Positions 1-7,675 of a DNA stretch of 15,909 nt are shown here, piece after piece (the stretch's first letter is position 1; each line of letters opens with the position of its first letter). The position numbers and the translations under genes are program-made. Under the pieces are notes generated by a model. That model did no database searches. It was not told the origin of the DNA and saw only the letters and a list, made by a program, of their open reading frames with translations. Source of the stretch: CAYYOS01 sp964473355 (GTDB taxonomy: Bacteria; Pseudomonadota; Gammaproteobacteria; Burkholderiales; REEB80); the NCBI GenBank assembly GCA_964473355.1, contig CAYYOS010000051.1, positions 1 to 15,909 of the forward strand. Direction: 5' to 3'.

Positions 1-3000
1 TTGAACAAAGGATTGGTCAATTTTTAATGTATCGATGGGGAAACGCTTTAAATAACTCAGGGAAGAATAACCTGTACCAAAATCATCCACCGACAATTGC
101 ACACCCGCATCGCTTAATTCGCGGAGAATTTTGATAGCGGCTTCCGGATTATCCATAATGTAGCTTTCGGTTAACTCCAGTTCCAGATGTTTCGGCACGA
201 GCGCTGTTTCGGCTAACACCTGTTGAATCGTCCCAATTAAATTTTCTTGTCTAAACTGCCGTGCCGAGAGATTTACCGCCAAGTTTAGTTTAAACCCGGC
301 TTTATGCCAGACGACCATTTGCCGGCACGCCTCGCGCAACACCCATTCGCCTATGGGCACAATTAAGCCTTTGTCCTCAGCAATAGGGATGAATTCTCCC
401 GGTGAAATCATGCCCTTTTGCGGATGCAACCAGCGCAACAAAGCTTCCACAGAACATATAGCGCCAGTTTTTGTATCAATCTGCGGTTGATAATGCAGCA
501 TAAATTCGTCCCGCTCCAGCGCTCGGTATAGGCTGTTCTGTAACTCTAGGCGCTCCAAAGATCTAAAATTCATATCGGGGACATAGAACTGAAAATTATT
601 GCGTCCCAGCTCTTTGGCGCGGTACATTGCGACGTCCGCATTTTTAATGAGCTCTTGGGAATCCTTGCCGTCAGCTGGAAAAGTCGTAATCCCCATGCTG
701 GCACTCAGATAAAACTCTTGTTGGGCTATCTGATATTTTTCCGCCACTGCTGCCAAAATCTTTTGAGCGACCGATGCAATACTATCGCCATCAGGCGCAT
801 TCGCGAGCAACACCACGAACTCATCACCCCCCAACCGACTGACTAGGTCGCTGGTCCTCAAGCAGCGTTGAATACGCTGGGCAACCGTTCTTAGAACTAA
901 ATCTCCCACTCCATGCCCTAAGGTGTCATTTACGTCCTTAAAGCGATCGAGATCCAAAAATAATATGGCTAAAGAATTTTCATTACGCAGCGCAAAAGGA
1001 ATCATTTGATGTAATCGATCATAAAACGCGAGACGGTTTGGAAGATTAGTTAAGGTGTCGTAGTGGGCAAGATGATAAATACGCTCCTCTGATTTCTTAG
1101 TTTCGCGGATATCGTTAAAAACGCCGATGTAATCGGAAATATTTCCGTTTGCATCTTTGGAAAGCGTCATGTTCAGCGCAACGATATATGGTTGACCGAA
1201 CTTGCCCTTGCCCTCTACGTCGCCTTGCCAAAAGCCATCAGCCTCTAAACTTACCCACATTTGCTGAAGAGCGGCGAGCGTCTTTGGGTCACTTACGGTT
1301 TTTTGAATTAACTTAAGACTATGACCTACTATATCCTTCTCGGAATACCCAAGTAGTTCCGTGAAGGCAGGGTTAATAGAACGCACCAGCTTCGAGGAAT
1401 CTGCGATTAACACGCCCGCCTTGGTGTTATTGATAACCCGCGCGGCTAACTGCAACTGTTGAGAATGTTTATAACGCTCCGAAACATCCCGTATGGCTGC
1501 AATAAATACAATCTGCCCGTTGTTTAGCATTTTGCTTAACAACACTTCAACGGGAAAGGTAGTGCCGCCTTTACGAATCGCCGACACTTCCACAGGCTGG
1601 GCTGTTTCGCGATAGGCCTCAGAAGCCTCCGCTTCTGGATGCGTAACCCCAAGTTTGGCCAAAGCATTGCCTAAAGGCAATAACGCATTTACATTTTTGC
1701 CAACAATATCGTCTGCGGCATAACCGAAGATTCGCTCGCTCGCGGGGTTTGCAGAAACAATCCGGCTGTTTCCATCCATGGTGATTAACGCGTCTAGGAG
1801 ATTATCAATTATCAGGCGCGTGCGTAATTCGGCGTCGCCAAGCTTATGCACCAAGGGCACGACTTGCCAACGCAGCAGCATAAAACTGATAAAGAGCAGC
1901 GCTATGAATATGGGCACCGCTTTTTGCGCACGCTGTCTTTGCGGGCGGAAAAGTTCTTCTGCATCAACTTTAATAACCATTCCCAAGTTTAAATCGGGTA
2001 GTGGTCGATAGGCCGCAACCACTGGGACACCGCGGTAATCTAGTGCCACTATTGTCCCGGAGAGACCGCGCAGCGCATAAGACATGGGCAAAGGTTGATC
2101 TTTGAAATGCCGAGGAATTATGATCACGCGGTTGGTTAGCCGCGTCGGCGCACATTGCATGTTGCTGCCGTGTGGCGCGCAGATCGCAGGTTCAGCGGAT
2201 TTGCCGAGATATTCGATATCCGTAAGAAGCTTGTTTAACAAGGGCAGTGGGGTATCGATCAGGTAGCTGCCGACAACGCGACCTGCTTCTTTGGCCGGTA
2301 GTTGCAAGCGTAGTACGAACTTATCCTTCCAAAGCAGCGTGGCGGGATATTTGATTTTAAGCGGGGCTTCAAATTCTACATTGTGAGCAAATGCACCTTG
2401 TTGGCTGAGTAAAATCCCTTTTCTGTTGTATAAGGCAACCGCTGCAACCTGACTGGATAACATGCCGTCCAGCGCTTGGTCGAGTAAAGCTTGCTCCCCG
2501 GATGTGGGCGGATTGCTGGAGAATTTTTCTACGGATAGAGGCAAACGCCAGCGCGCCGTCGTTAACGTGTCTACCCTCTGGGTAACCGCGTCCTCTAAGC
2601 GACTGGCGTCGCTCGCCAAGCGATTGTTGAGATGAGTGGTTAGCAGTTCCTCCACATGATTTAGGAATAGGCCGATTACAACTAGACTAATCGCCAGCCC
2701 AAACCCCATCATAATCAGGCCGCCGATTAAACTGATTTTGCTATCTTCCCGCCTGACCCGAGCGCGACCTAACCATTCCGCCGAGCCTGCTAACTTATAA
2801 ATGCTGACGCCTAAAAATGCTACGCCGATAGAGCTAACGAAGGAAATACTAAAGAGATTGACCACCCAAGCAGACAACTGCCCAAAAAATCCCAGGAGCC
2901 CCGACGCAACTACGCCTATTATAATGGTCTGGAATACCGCTTCTTTACGCTTGGATGTGGTGGTATTTATTAGGAGTAAAGCAAGCCCGCTAAAAAAAAA

Positions 3001-3378
3001 TCCCATAAGCGTCCCGGGCGAAGGTTTACCATAATCCTGCAACCCCGCTGGTAACGCAAACCACTCCAAGGGGAAGTCGAATATTTTTTTTGCGACCAGT
3101 AGGGCACTAAGAACACAAACGAAAGCCGCGAGAGACAGGGCCCGAATTTTTCGTTTTTTGCCACCCTTAATTAAATGTTCACGCGTCACAATCAAAAGAA
3201 GTGCGCTCAATATGAACAAAATAGCAGCAACGAATGTGACGGGACGAAACCCCGGAAAGGCAAAGGTGAAGAAGGGATAATGACCCAACCACCAGGGAAT
3301 AACGGCCAGTCACAAACATAAAAACCAGCCTACGTATAATTTAAATTCGGGGAACGTTGAATTCCGGAGGCGGGTCAT
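1..3378 (-). CDS. Membrane sensor c-di-GMP protein, MASE-like/dCache/PAS/PAS/GGDEF/EAL; 3' partial, in-frame TGA at codon 23
   Basis: A single reading frame runs from ATG at 3378 to the window edge (1126 codons). I checked it triplet by triplet: the only stop is TGA at 3312-3310 (codon 23). Reading past it, residues about 10-230 are multiple membrane helices, then comes a periplasmic dCache-like region (to about 480), another helix, two PAS domains (about 515-770), GGDEF and EAL. The diguanylate cyclase motif GGDEF is intact at 850-854, with the inhibitory RxxD site five residues before it. The EAL domain has EALLRW (978-983), NLSARQF, ELTES, DDFGTGYSSL and KIDQSFV, where the window ends. Both c-di-GMP synthesis and breakdown are therefore possible from visible residues. 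The nearest downstream start options are TTG at 3288 and GTG at 3189, neither with a clear ribosome site. Either the start is later than it looks or the gene carries a nonsense mutation. The input signal is unknown. Confidence 0.85.
3310..3312 (-). other. In-frame TGA interrupting the first transmembrane segment of the sensor gene
   Basis: On the minus strand the codons read TTA TGT TTG TGA CTG GCC. The stop falls inside an otherwise continuous hydrophobic stretch (VGWFLCL, stop, LAVIPWWLG), which would be a normal first membrane helix if the codon encoded an amino acid such as Trp. TGA is the true stop of nirB and several neighbours, so a reassigned code is excluded. Confidence 0.85.
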
Positions 3379-3394
3379 AGAGTCATTCTAATCC

Positions 3395-3400
3395 TATAAT
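3395..3400 (+). promoter_or_regulatory. Possible -10 element (TATAAT) for acyP
   Basis: A perfect TATAAT lies 24 bases before the acyP start in the 45-base AT-rich gap shared with the divergent sensor gene. No good -35 hexamer is found at the right spacing, so this is a weak call. A TATAAT also reads on the minus strand at 3421-3416, but it too lacks a -35. Confidence 0.35.
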
Positions 3401-3423
3401 TAATGCTAAGGAAATATTATAAA

Positions 3424-3702
3424 ATGCTGTTTACCAAGCATATTGTACTATTTGGTCGAGTTCAAGGTGTTTCTTTTCGGGAATCAACCCGCGTTCAGGC
3501 TACGAAACTGGGTCTGCTGGGGTGGGTGCGCAACCGTTTGAATGGCAGCGTGGAAGTGATGATCCAAGGAAACCTAAGTTCCCTGCAAGATTTTTTGGGG
3601 TGGGCTAAAGCTGGACCAGCGCTAGCCAAGGTTGAAAAAATGGAAGTCCGGGATTGCGAACAACAAAATTTCTCGGGGTTTGAAATCAAACCCACGCTGT
3701 AA
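3424..3702 (+). CDS. acyP: Acylphosphatase
   Basis: This small cytosolic enzyme hydrolyses carboxyl-phosphate bonds of acyl phosphates. The product is 92 residues, the usual size for the family. The phosphate-binding loop GRVQGVSFR carries the catalytic Arg, and GWVRNRLNGSVEV carries the Asn that positions the nucleophilic water. An ATG seven codons upstream (3403) is also in frame. I chose 3424 because AAGGAA (3408-3413) sits ten bases before it, while nothing like a ribosome site precedes 3403, and the family normally starts just before the first strand (here KHIVLFGRV). The gene is divergent from the sensor and ends three bases before the end of the opposing nirD, leaving no room for a separate terminator between them. 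Its physiological substrate is not known; its position next to nirBD does not imply a role in nitrogen metabolism. Confidence 0.93.
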   Translation: MLFTKHIVLFGRVQGVSFRESTRVQATKLGLLGWVRNRLNGSVEVMIQGNLSSLQDFLGWAKAGPALAKVEKMEVRDCEQQNFSGFEIKPTL

Positions 3703-3705
3703 TGC

Positions 3706-4029
3706 TTAAGCTATTTGCAAATATACCTCGCCCGCTTCTACCTTCACGGTATAGGTTAAGGCGCAACCTTGATCCGGCGCGACGGCTTCACCAGAATCTA
3801 AACAAATTTGCCATCCATGCAAGGGGCAGGAAACTTTTTTTCCAAAAACGATACCCTGGGATAAAGGCCCGCCCTTATGGGGGCATTTATCACGTAGGGC
3901 AAACACTTCGTCCTCGGCGGTACGAAACATGGCAATATCGCTGCCCGATTTTTTTATTACCCGCGCGCCCAATAACGGAATGTCGTTAAGGGAACAAACT
4001 TTTTGCCATTCAATCATTGTGTCCTTCAT
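3706..4029 (-). CDS. nirD: Nitrite reductase small subunit NirD with intact Rieske motif
   Basis: This is the small subunit of the cytoplasmic NAD(P)H-dependent nitrite reductase, which makes ammonium from nitrite. The 107 residues form one Rieske-fold domain. Both ligand pairs of a [2Fe-2S] Rieske cluster are visible: CPHKGGPL (Cys-x-His) and CPLHGW (Cys-x-x-His). This differs from E. coli NirD, which as I recall it keeps the fold but lacks the ligands, so this version probably binds a cluster. The ATG overlaps the nirB stop as ATGA, which implies translational coupling and equal expression of the two subunits. It is the last gene of the nitrate block and converges on acyP with three bases between the stop codons. 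Confidence 0.93.
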   Translation of the reverse strand: MKDTMIEWQKVCSLNDIPLLGARVIKKSGSDIAMFRTAEDEVFALRDKCPHKGGPLSQGIVFGKKVSCPLHGWQICLDSGEAVAPDQGCALTYTVKVEAGEVYLQIA

Positions 4030-6452
4030 AAAGCTAACTGTTGGAATTCGTGGCGAGCAACACCGGCTTTTGCGCGCTCACCCCAAGGTTCTTTTTCAAT
4101 TTGCAGGGCGAGCAGCAAGCGCTGATAGAGTGCTTTTCGGTTTACTTCATCATCAATTATCTTGGCCTTTATCGCATCTAAGCCCACCCGCTCGACATAA
4201 TGCACAGTCCGATCCAGATAGCGGGCTTCCTCGCGATACAGTTGTAAAAAAGCCCCGGAATATTCCAATACCTCTTCGGGGGTTTTTACTTTGGCAAAAA
4301 ATTGGGCCACTTCCGCTTTAATGCCGCCGTTGCCCGCCACATAAATTTCCCACCCGGAGTCTACTCCAATGACGCCCACATCTTTAATGGTAGATTCCGC
4401 GCAATTACGCGGGCAACCCGAGACCGCAAGCTTGACCTTATGCGGCGCCCACATTTTCCAAAAGGTTTTTTCTAAGTCAATGCCCATTTGGGTAGAATCC
4501 TGGACACCGAATCGACACCATTCCGACCCCACGCACGTTTTTACCGTACGCAGCGCTTTCGCATACGCATGCCCGGAGGGCATATCCAGATCTGCCCAGA
4601 TTTTGGGTAGATCTTCTTTCTTAACGCCAAGCAAGTCGATGCGTTGACCGCCCGTTACTTTTACAGTCTTAATTGCATATTTATCGGCGACGTCTGCGAT
4701 ACGACGGAGTTCCTGCGAATTGGTTATACCGCCCCACATGCGGGGTACGACCGAATAAGTGCCATCTTTCTGAATGTTGGCATGAGCGCGCTCGTTAATA
4801 AAGCGCGATTGCGGATCATCTTCCACGTCATTTGGCCACGCTGCAATCAGATAATAATTCAGTGCCGGACGACACGTGGCGCATCCGTTAGGAGTGCGCC
4901 ACTGTAAATAGGACATCACGGCAGGAATGGATAAGAGTTTTTCATCGACAATCGCTTTACGCACTTGCTCGTGGGTATGATCGGTACATCCGCAAATCGA
5001 TTTTAAAGTAGGTTGCGGGGAGTAATCCCCTCCCAAGGTGGAAGCTAAAAGTTGCTCGACCAAGCCCGTGCATGACCCACAGGAACTGGACGCCTTAGTG
5101 TGTTTGCGTACATCTTCCAGTGTAAACAAACCTTTTTCTTTAATAGCTTTCACTATGAGGCCTTTACATACGCCATTGCACCCACACACCTCCATGTCAT
5201 CGCTCATGGCGGCAGCCCTATTTTGCCCTAAGTGTCCGGCGTTACCTAAATGCCCCTGGCCAAACATGAGATGATCGCGAATATCGGCGATATTTCGGCC
5301 TTCTCTAAGCATTTGGAAATACCAGGCGCCGTCCACCGTGTCGCCATACAAGACCGCCCCGGCAATTTTGTTGTTTTCAATAATAATTTTTTTGTAGACG
5401 CCCCCTACTGCGTCATGCATGACAATTTCTTCGCTGTTGTCACCGCCCATAAAATTTCCCGCGGAAAATAAATCCACGCCAGTTACTTTTAACTTGGTAG
5501 AGGTGACAGATCCCGTGTATCGGCCTATACCCATTTGCGCCAAGTGGTTGGCACAAACCTTAGCCATTTCAAATAAAGGTGCTACCAAGCCATAAGCGGT
5601 GCCCCGATGGGACACGCATTCGCCCACAGCATAGATACGGGGATCATAAGTTTGCATGGTGTCACTTACTACAACACCGCGATTGCAGTAGATACCCGCT
5701 GACTCTGCTAGCGCATAGTTTGGGCGTATGCCCACCGCCATGACAACCAAGTCAGTGGGAATGGTTTTTCCGTCTTTAAACGAAAGGGCGCTAACTCGGC
5801 CATCAGTACCGAGAATTTTATCGGTTTCAGTTTTCAATAAAAACTTAAGCCCTTTTTCTTGTAAAGATTTTTGCAGCATGCGCGCCGAGGGTTGGTCCAG
5901 CTGCCGTTCCATTAGCCACTCGCCGAGGTGCACTACCGTCACGTCCATGCCGCGCAAAGCCAAGCCATTGGCGGCTTCCAAACCCAGTAAGCCGCCACCG
6001 ATTACCACCGCGTGCTTATGTTTCTGCGACGCGTCGATCATCAAATCCACGTCGTGAATGTCGCGAAAACTGATGACGCCATTTAGCGTGTTACCTTCCA
6101 AGGGTAAAATAACGGGATTCGATCCGGTGGCGATAATCAGTTTATCGTAGTCCGCGGTGGTGCCATCTTTGGCCTCTACCCTTCGTTTAATTCGATCTAT
6201 TTTTACGATTTCTTTATTCAAATGCAGCCGTATTCCATTGGCTTCGTACCAATCTACGTCATTGAGCATGATGTCTTTTACGGTCTGCTCGCCCGCTAAA
6301 ACCGGGGACAACAAAATACGATTGTAGTTGGCGTACGGTTCCGCGCCAAACACGGTGATTGCATATAGGTCGGGGGCAATTTTCAATAACTCTTCCAGGG
6401 TGCGTACCCCCGCCATGCCGTTACCGACCATAACCAAGTTCATTTTTTTCAT
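4026..6452 (-). CDS. nirB: Assimilatory NAD(P)H nitrite reductase large subunit NirB
   Basis: NirB catalyses the six-electron reduction of nitrite to ammonium in the cytoplasm. The protein is 808 residues, typical for the family (about 800-850). In order: an FAD-binding GNGMAG at 10-15; an NAD(P)H-binding GGGLLG near 153; a BFD-type [2Fe-2S] region with CGCNGVC near 422 and CGSC near 457, followed by a second Cys-rich segment (CGC and CATC); and the sulfite/nitrite reductase domains. The siroheme-[4Fe-4S] ligands are Cys640, Cys646, Cys680 and Cys684 (motifs CVGSEWC and CPRNC). The start at 6452 is supported by AAGGA (6463-6459) six bases upstream; a second ATG three codons later is possible. 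It follows ybiB by 53 bases and overlaps nirD by four, so the three are probably one transcript. Confidence 0.96.
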   Translation of the reverse strand: MKKMNLVMVGNGMAGVRTLEELLKIAPDLYAITVFGAEPYANYNRILLSPVLAGEQTVKDIMLNDVDWYEANGIRLHLNKEIVKIDRIKRRVEAKDGTTADYDKLIIATGSNPVILPLEGNTLNGVISFRDIHDVDLMIDASQKHKHAVVIGGGLLGLEAANGLALRGMDVTVVHLGEWLMERQLDQPSARMLQKSLQEKGLKFLLKTETDKILGTDGRVSALSFKDGKTIPTDLVVMAVGIRPNYALAESAGIYCNRGVVVSDTMQTYDPRIYAVGECVSHRGTAYGLVAPLFEMAKVCANHLAQMGIGRYTGSVTSTKLKVTGVDLFSAGNFMGGDNSEEIVMHDAVGGVYKKIIIENNKIAGAVLYGDTVDGAWYFQMLREGRNIADIRDHLMFGQGHLGNAGHLGQNRAAAMSDDMEVCGCNGVCKGLIVKAIKEKGLFTLEDVRKHTKASSSCGSCTGLVEQLLASTLGGDYSPQPTLKSICGCTDHTHEQVRKAIVDEKLLSIPAVMSYLQWRTPNGCATCRPALNYYLIAAWPNDVEDDPQSRFINERAHANIQKDGTYSVVPRMWGGITNSQELRRIADVADKYAIKTVKVTGGQRIDLLGVKKEDLPKIWADLDMPSGHAYAKALRTVKTCVGSEWCRFGVQDSTQMGIDLEKTFWKMWAPHKVKLAVSGCPRNCAESTIKDVGVIGVDSGWEIYVAGNGGIKAEVAQFFAKVKTPEEVLEYSGAFLQLYREEARYLDRTVHYVERVGLDAIKAKIIDDEVNRKALYQRLLLALQIEKEPWGERAKAGVARHEFQQLAL

Positions 6453-6505
6453 CCTAAATCCTTATCACTGGACTCGCCAGAAAACGCAGTAATTAAACTA
6501 ATAAT

Positions 6506-7489
6506 TTAGGCTGCGGCCAAGCAACCTGTTTCTAATGCAACAATCGCTTTGGACTGATTCATGTCGTCCGTGTAACCGCTTGCGTACAGCATGCACGCAA
6601 GTTGGTTGGCAATAGGCAAGGGTAGTGGAATTTCTCCTTTTAGCACTTGCTGAGTCCAATGTGCTGTCGCTACGGCTTCACAACGCTCAGGTAAACGCGA
6701 TGCCACCCGCACAGGTCGCACCTCAGCTTCGAACAAAATCTCCCTTTTGCCGCCATTAAAGTATTCCATGCGGGGGCGGCGCTTGGGATTCGCAAACGCC
6801 TCGCCTTCCGTGCCCTGCAGTAGCAAAACATTGGCTTCGGTAGCGACAAAAAATTCCCGCAGTCGATCAGCCGCATCGGCACGGTTTACGTTAGCCAATC
6901 GCAAACTCTGCCCTACTAGTGGATCGATTAATCTCACTAACGTATGCGCGCTGTTGGTGACACCCAAGCGATTTCGCGAAACCAATAGGTTGTTTAAGCC
7001 GGGCGCTAAAACCGCGGTGGGCACAAATGCCAGCCGATCGTGTTGCAGGTTTTGCCGCGCCTGATCTAATGAACCACAGGGCATATAACCTAACTCGCGT
7101 AAAATATAGGCCGTACCAACCCGGCCGTTTCCCTGCAGCGTACCGTGCAAAAGTACCGGCACACCAAATCTTGCTAGCCAAAGCGCAATCAGGGGAATCA
7201 GGTTTGCTTGACGGCGCGCACCATAGTACGTCGGGATGACCACCGTACGCGGCTTTTCAGAGCGAATCTGCAGTGAATTTAAGCGCTCAGTTACGGCTTG
7301 GTAAAATCCTAAAAGCTCGGTTAACGATTCAGATTTTATTTTCAGCGCGACTAAAATGGCACCTAACTCAAAATCCGGTACACCTCCATCCAGCATTGCT
7401 GCATACAATCGATAAGCTGTTTCATGATCCAAGCCTGGGGCATCAGATGTGCCGCGGCTAATTTCTCGAATGTAATTTGCAAAATGCAT
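6506..7489 (-). CDS. ybiB: YbiB/TrpD2-like glycosyltransferase-fold protein
   Basis: The protein belongs to the TrpD2 branch of the anthranilate phosphoribosyltransferase fold, known from E. coli YbiB, which binds nucleic acids and has no shown transferase activity. The N-terminal helical domain (AYRLYAAMLDGGVPDFELGA) is typical. The glycine-rich phosphoribosyl-pyrophosphate loop of true TrpD is replaced here by PTYYGARRQANL, as in YbiB, so trp biosynthesis is unlikely. I start it at ATG 7489 (327 residues); a TTG at 7495 adds two residues. No strong ribosome site is seen. Its place between the nitrate reductase genes and nirBD suggests co-expression under nitrogen control. I recall E. coli ybiB being associated with dinG and LexA, but no SOS box is visible here. 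Confidence 0.85.
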   Translation of the reverse strand: MHFANYIREISRGTSDAPGLDHETAYRLYAAMLDGGVPDFELGAILVALKIKSESLTELLGFYQAVTERLNSLQIRSEKPRTVVIPTYYGARRQANLIPLIALWLARFGVPVLLHGTLQGNGRVGTAYILRELGYMPCGSLDQARQNLQHDRLAFVPTAVLAPGLNNLLVSRNRLGVTNSAHTLVRLIDPLVGQSLRLANVNRADAADRLREFFVATEANVLLLQGTEGEAFANPKRRPRMEYFNGGKREILFEAEVRPVRVASRLPERCEAVATAHWTQQVLKGEIPLPLPIANQLACMLYASGYTDDMNQSKAIVALETGCLAAA

Positions 7490-7520
7490 AACCAAAATAT
7501 CGGAGACTTTTCACTATGCA

Positions 7521-7536
7521 AGCAAAATGCAGTCCA
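7521..7536 (-). promoter_or_regulatory. Candidate sigma-54 promoter before ybiB-nirBD
   Basis: The minus strand reads TGGACT-GCATT-TTGCT. The GG of the -24 element and the GC of the -12 element are both present at the required spacing (12 between the first G of each), and the -12 part is a full TTGCT. The outer part of -24 differs from TGGCAC at three positions. Predicted transcription would start near 7510, giving a leader of about 21 bases, nearly the same as for the stronger promoter before the nitrate reductase. I found no clear NtrC site upstream, so confidence is moderate. Confidence 0.45.
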
Positions 7537-7675
7537 CCAACGCCCGCCCCAAAACAGAGGCAGCTAAAGCCATAAGGCAATTGAATTATTGCCCTGAACG
7601 CTTAATAACAGTGCCTGCTACGCTTCGACGCTTTGTTGTAGTGCTAAATGCATAGAGCGGTTCCGGTCTTATAAA
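7537..7675. other. Intergenic gap, no gene found
   Basis: This stretch lies between the DmsBC-like gene and the candidate promoter of ybiB. It contains a short imperfect inverted repeat GCAAT-N6-ATTGC near 7578-7593 without a run of T, so it is not a convincing terminator. No RNA gene or operator was recognised. Confidence 0.5.

Noticed and set aside
4026..6452. Several plus-strand frames inside nirB (for example 4369-4647 and 5728-6057)
   Set aside because: They are opposite-strand shadows of a gene with full motif support; no start signal or recognisable domain.
7513..7532. Alternative sigma-54 match using the TTGCAT next to the candidate promoter
   Set aside because: It lacks one of the two essential G bases of the -24 element; the overlapping alignment at 7521-7536 is better.
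7578..7593. Inverted repeat GCAAT-N6-ATTGC as a terminator after the DmsBC-like gene
   Set aside because: The stem is only five pairs, AT-rich, and has no T run on either strand.
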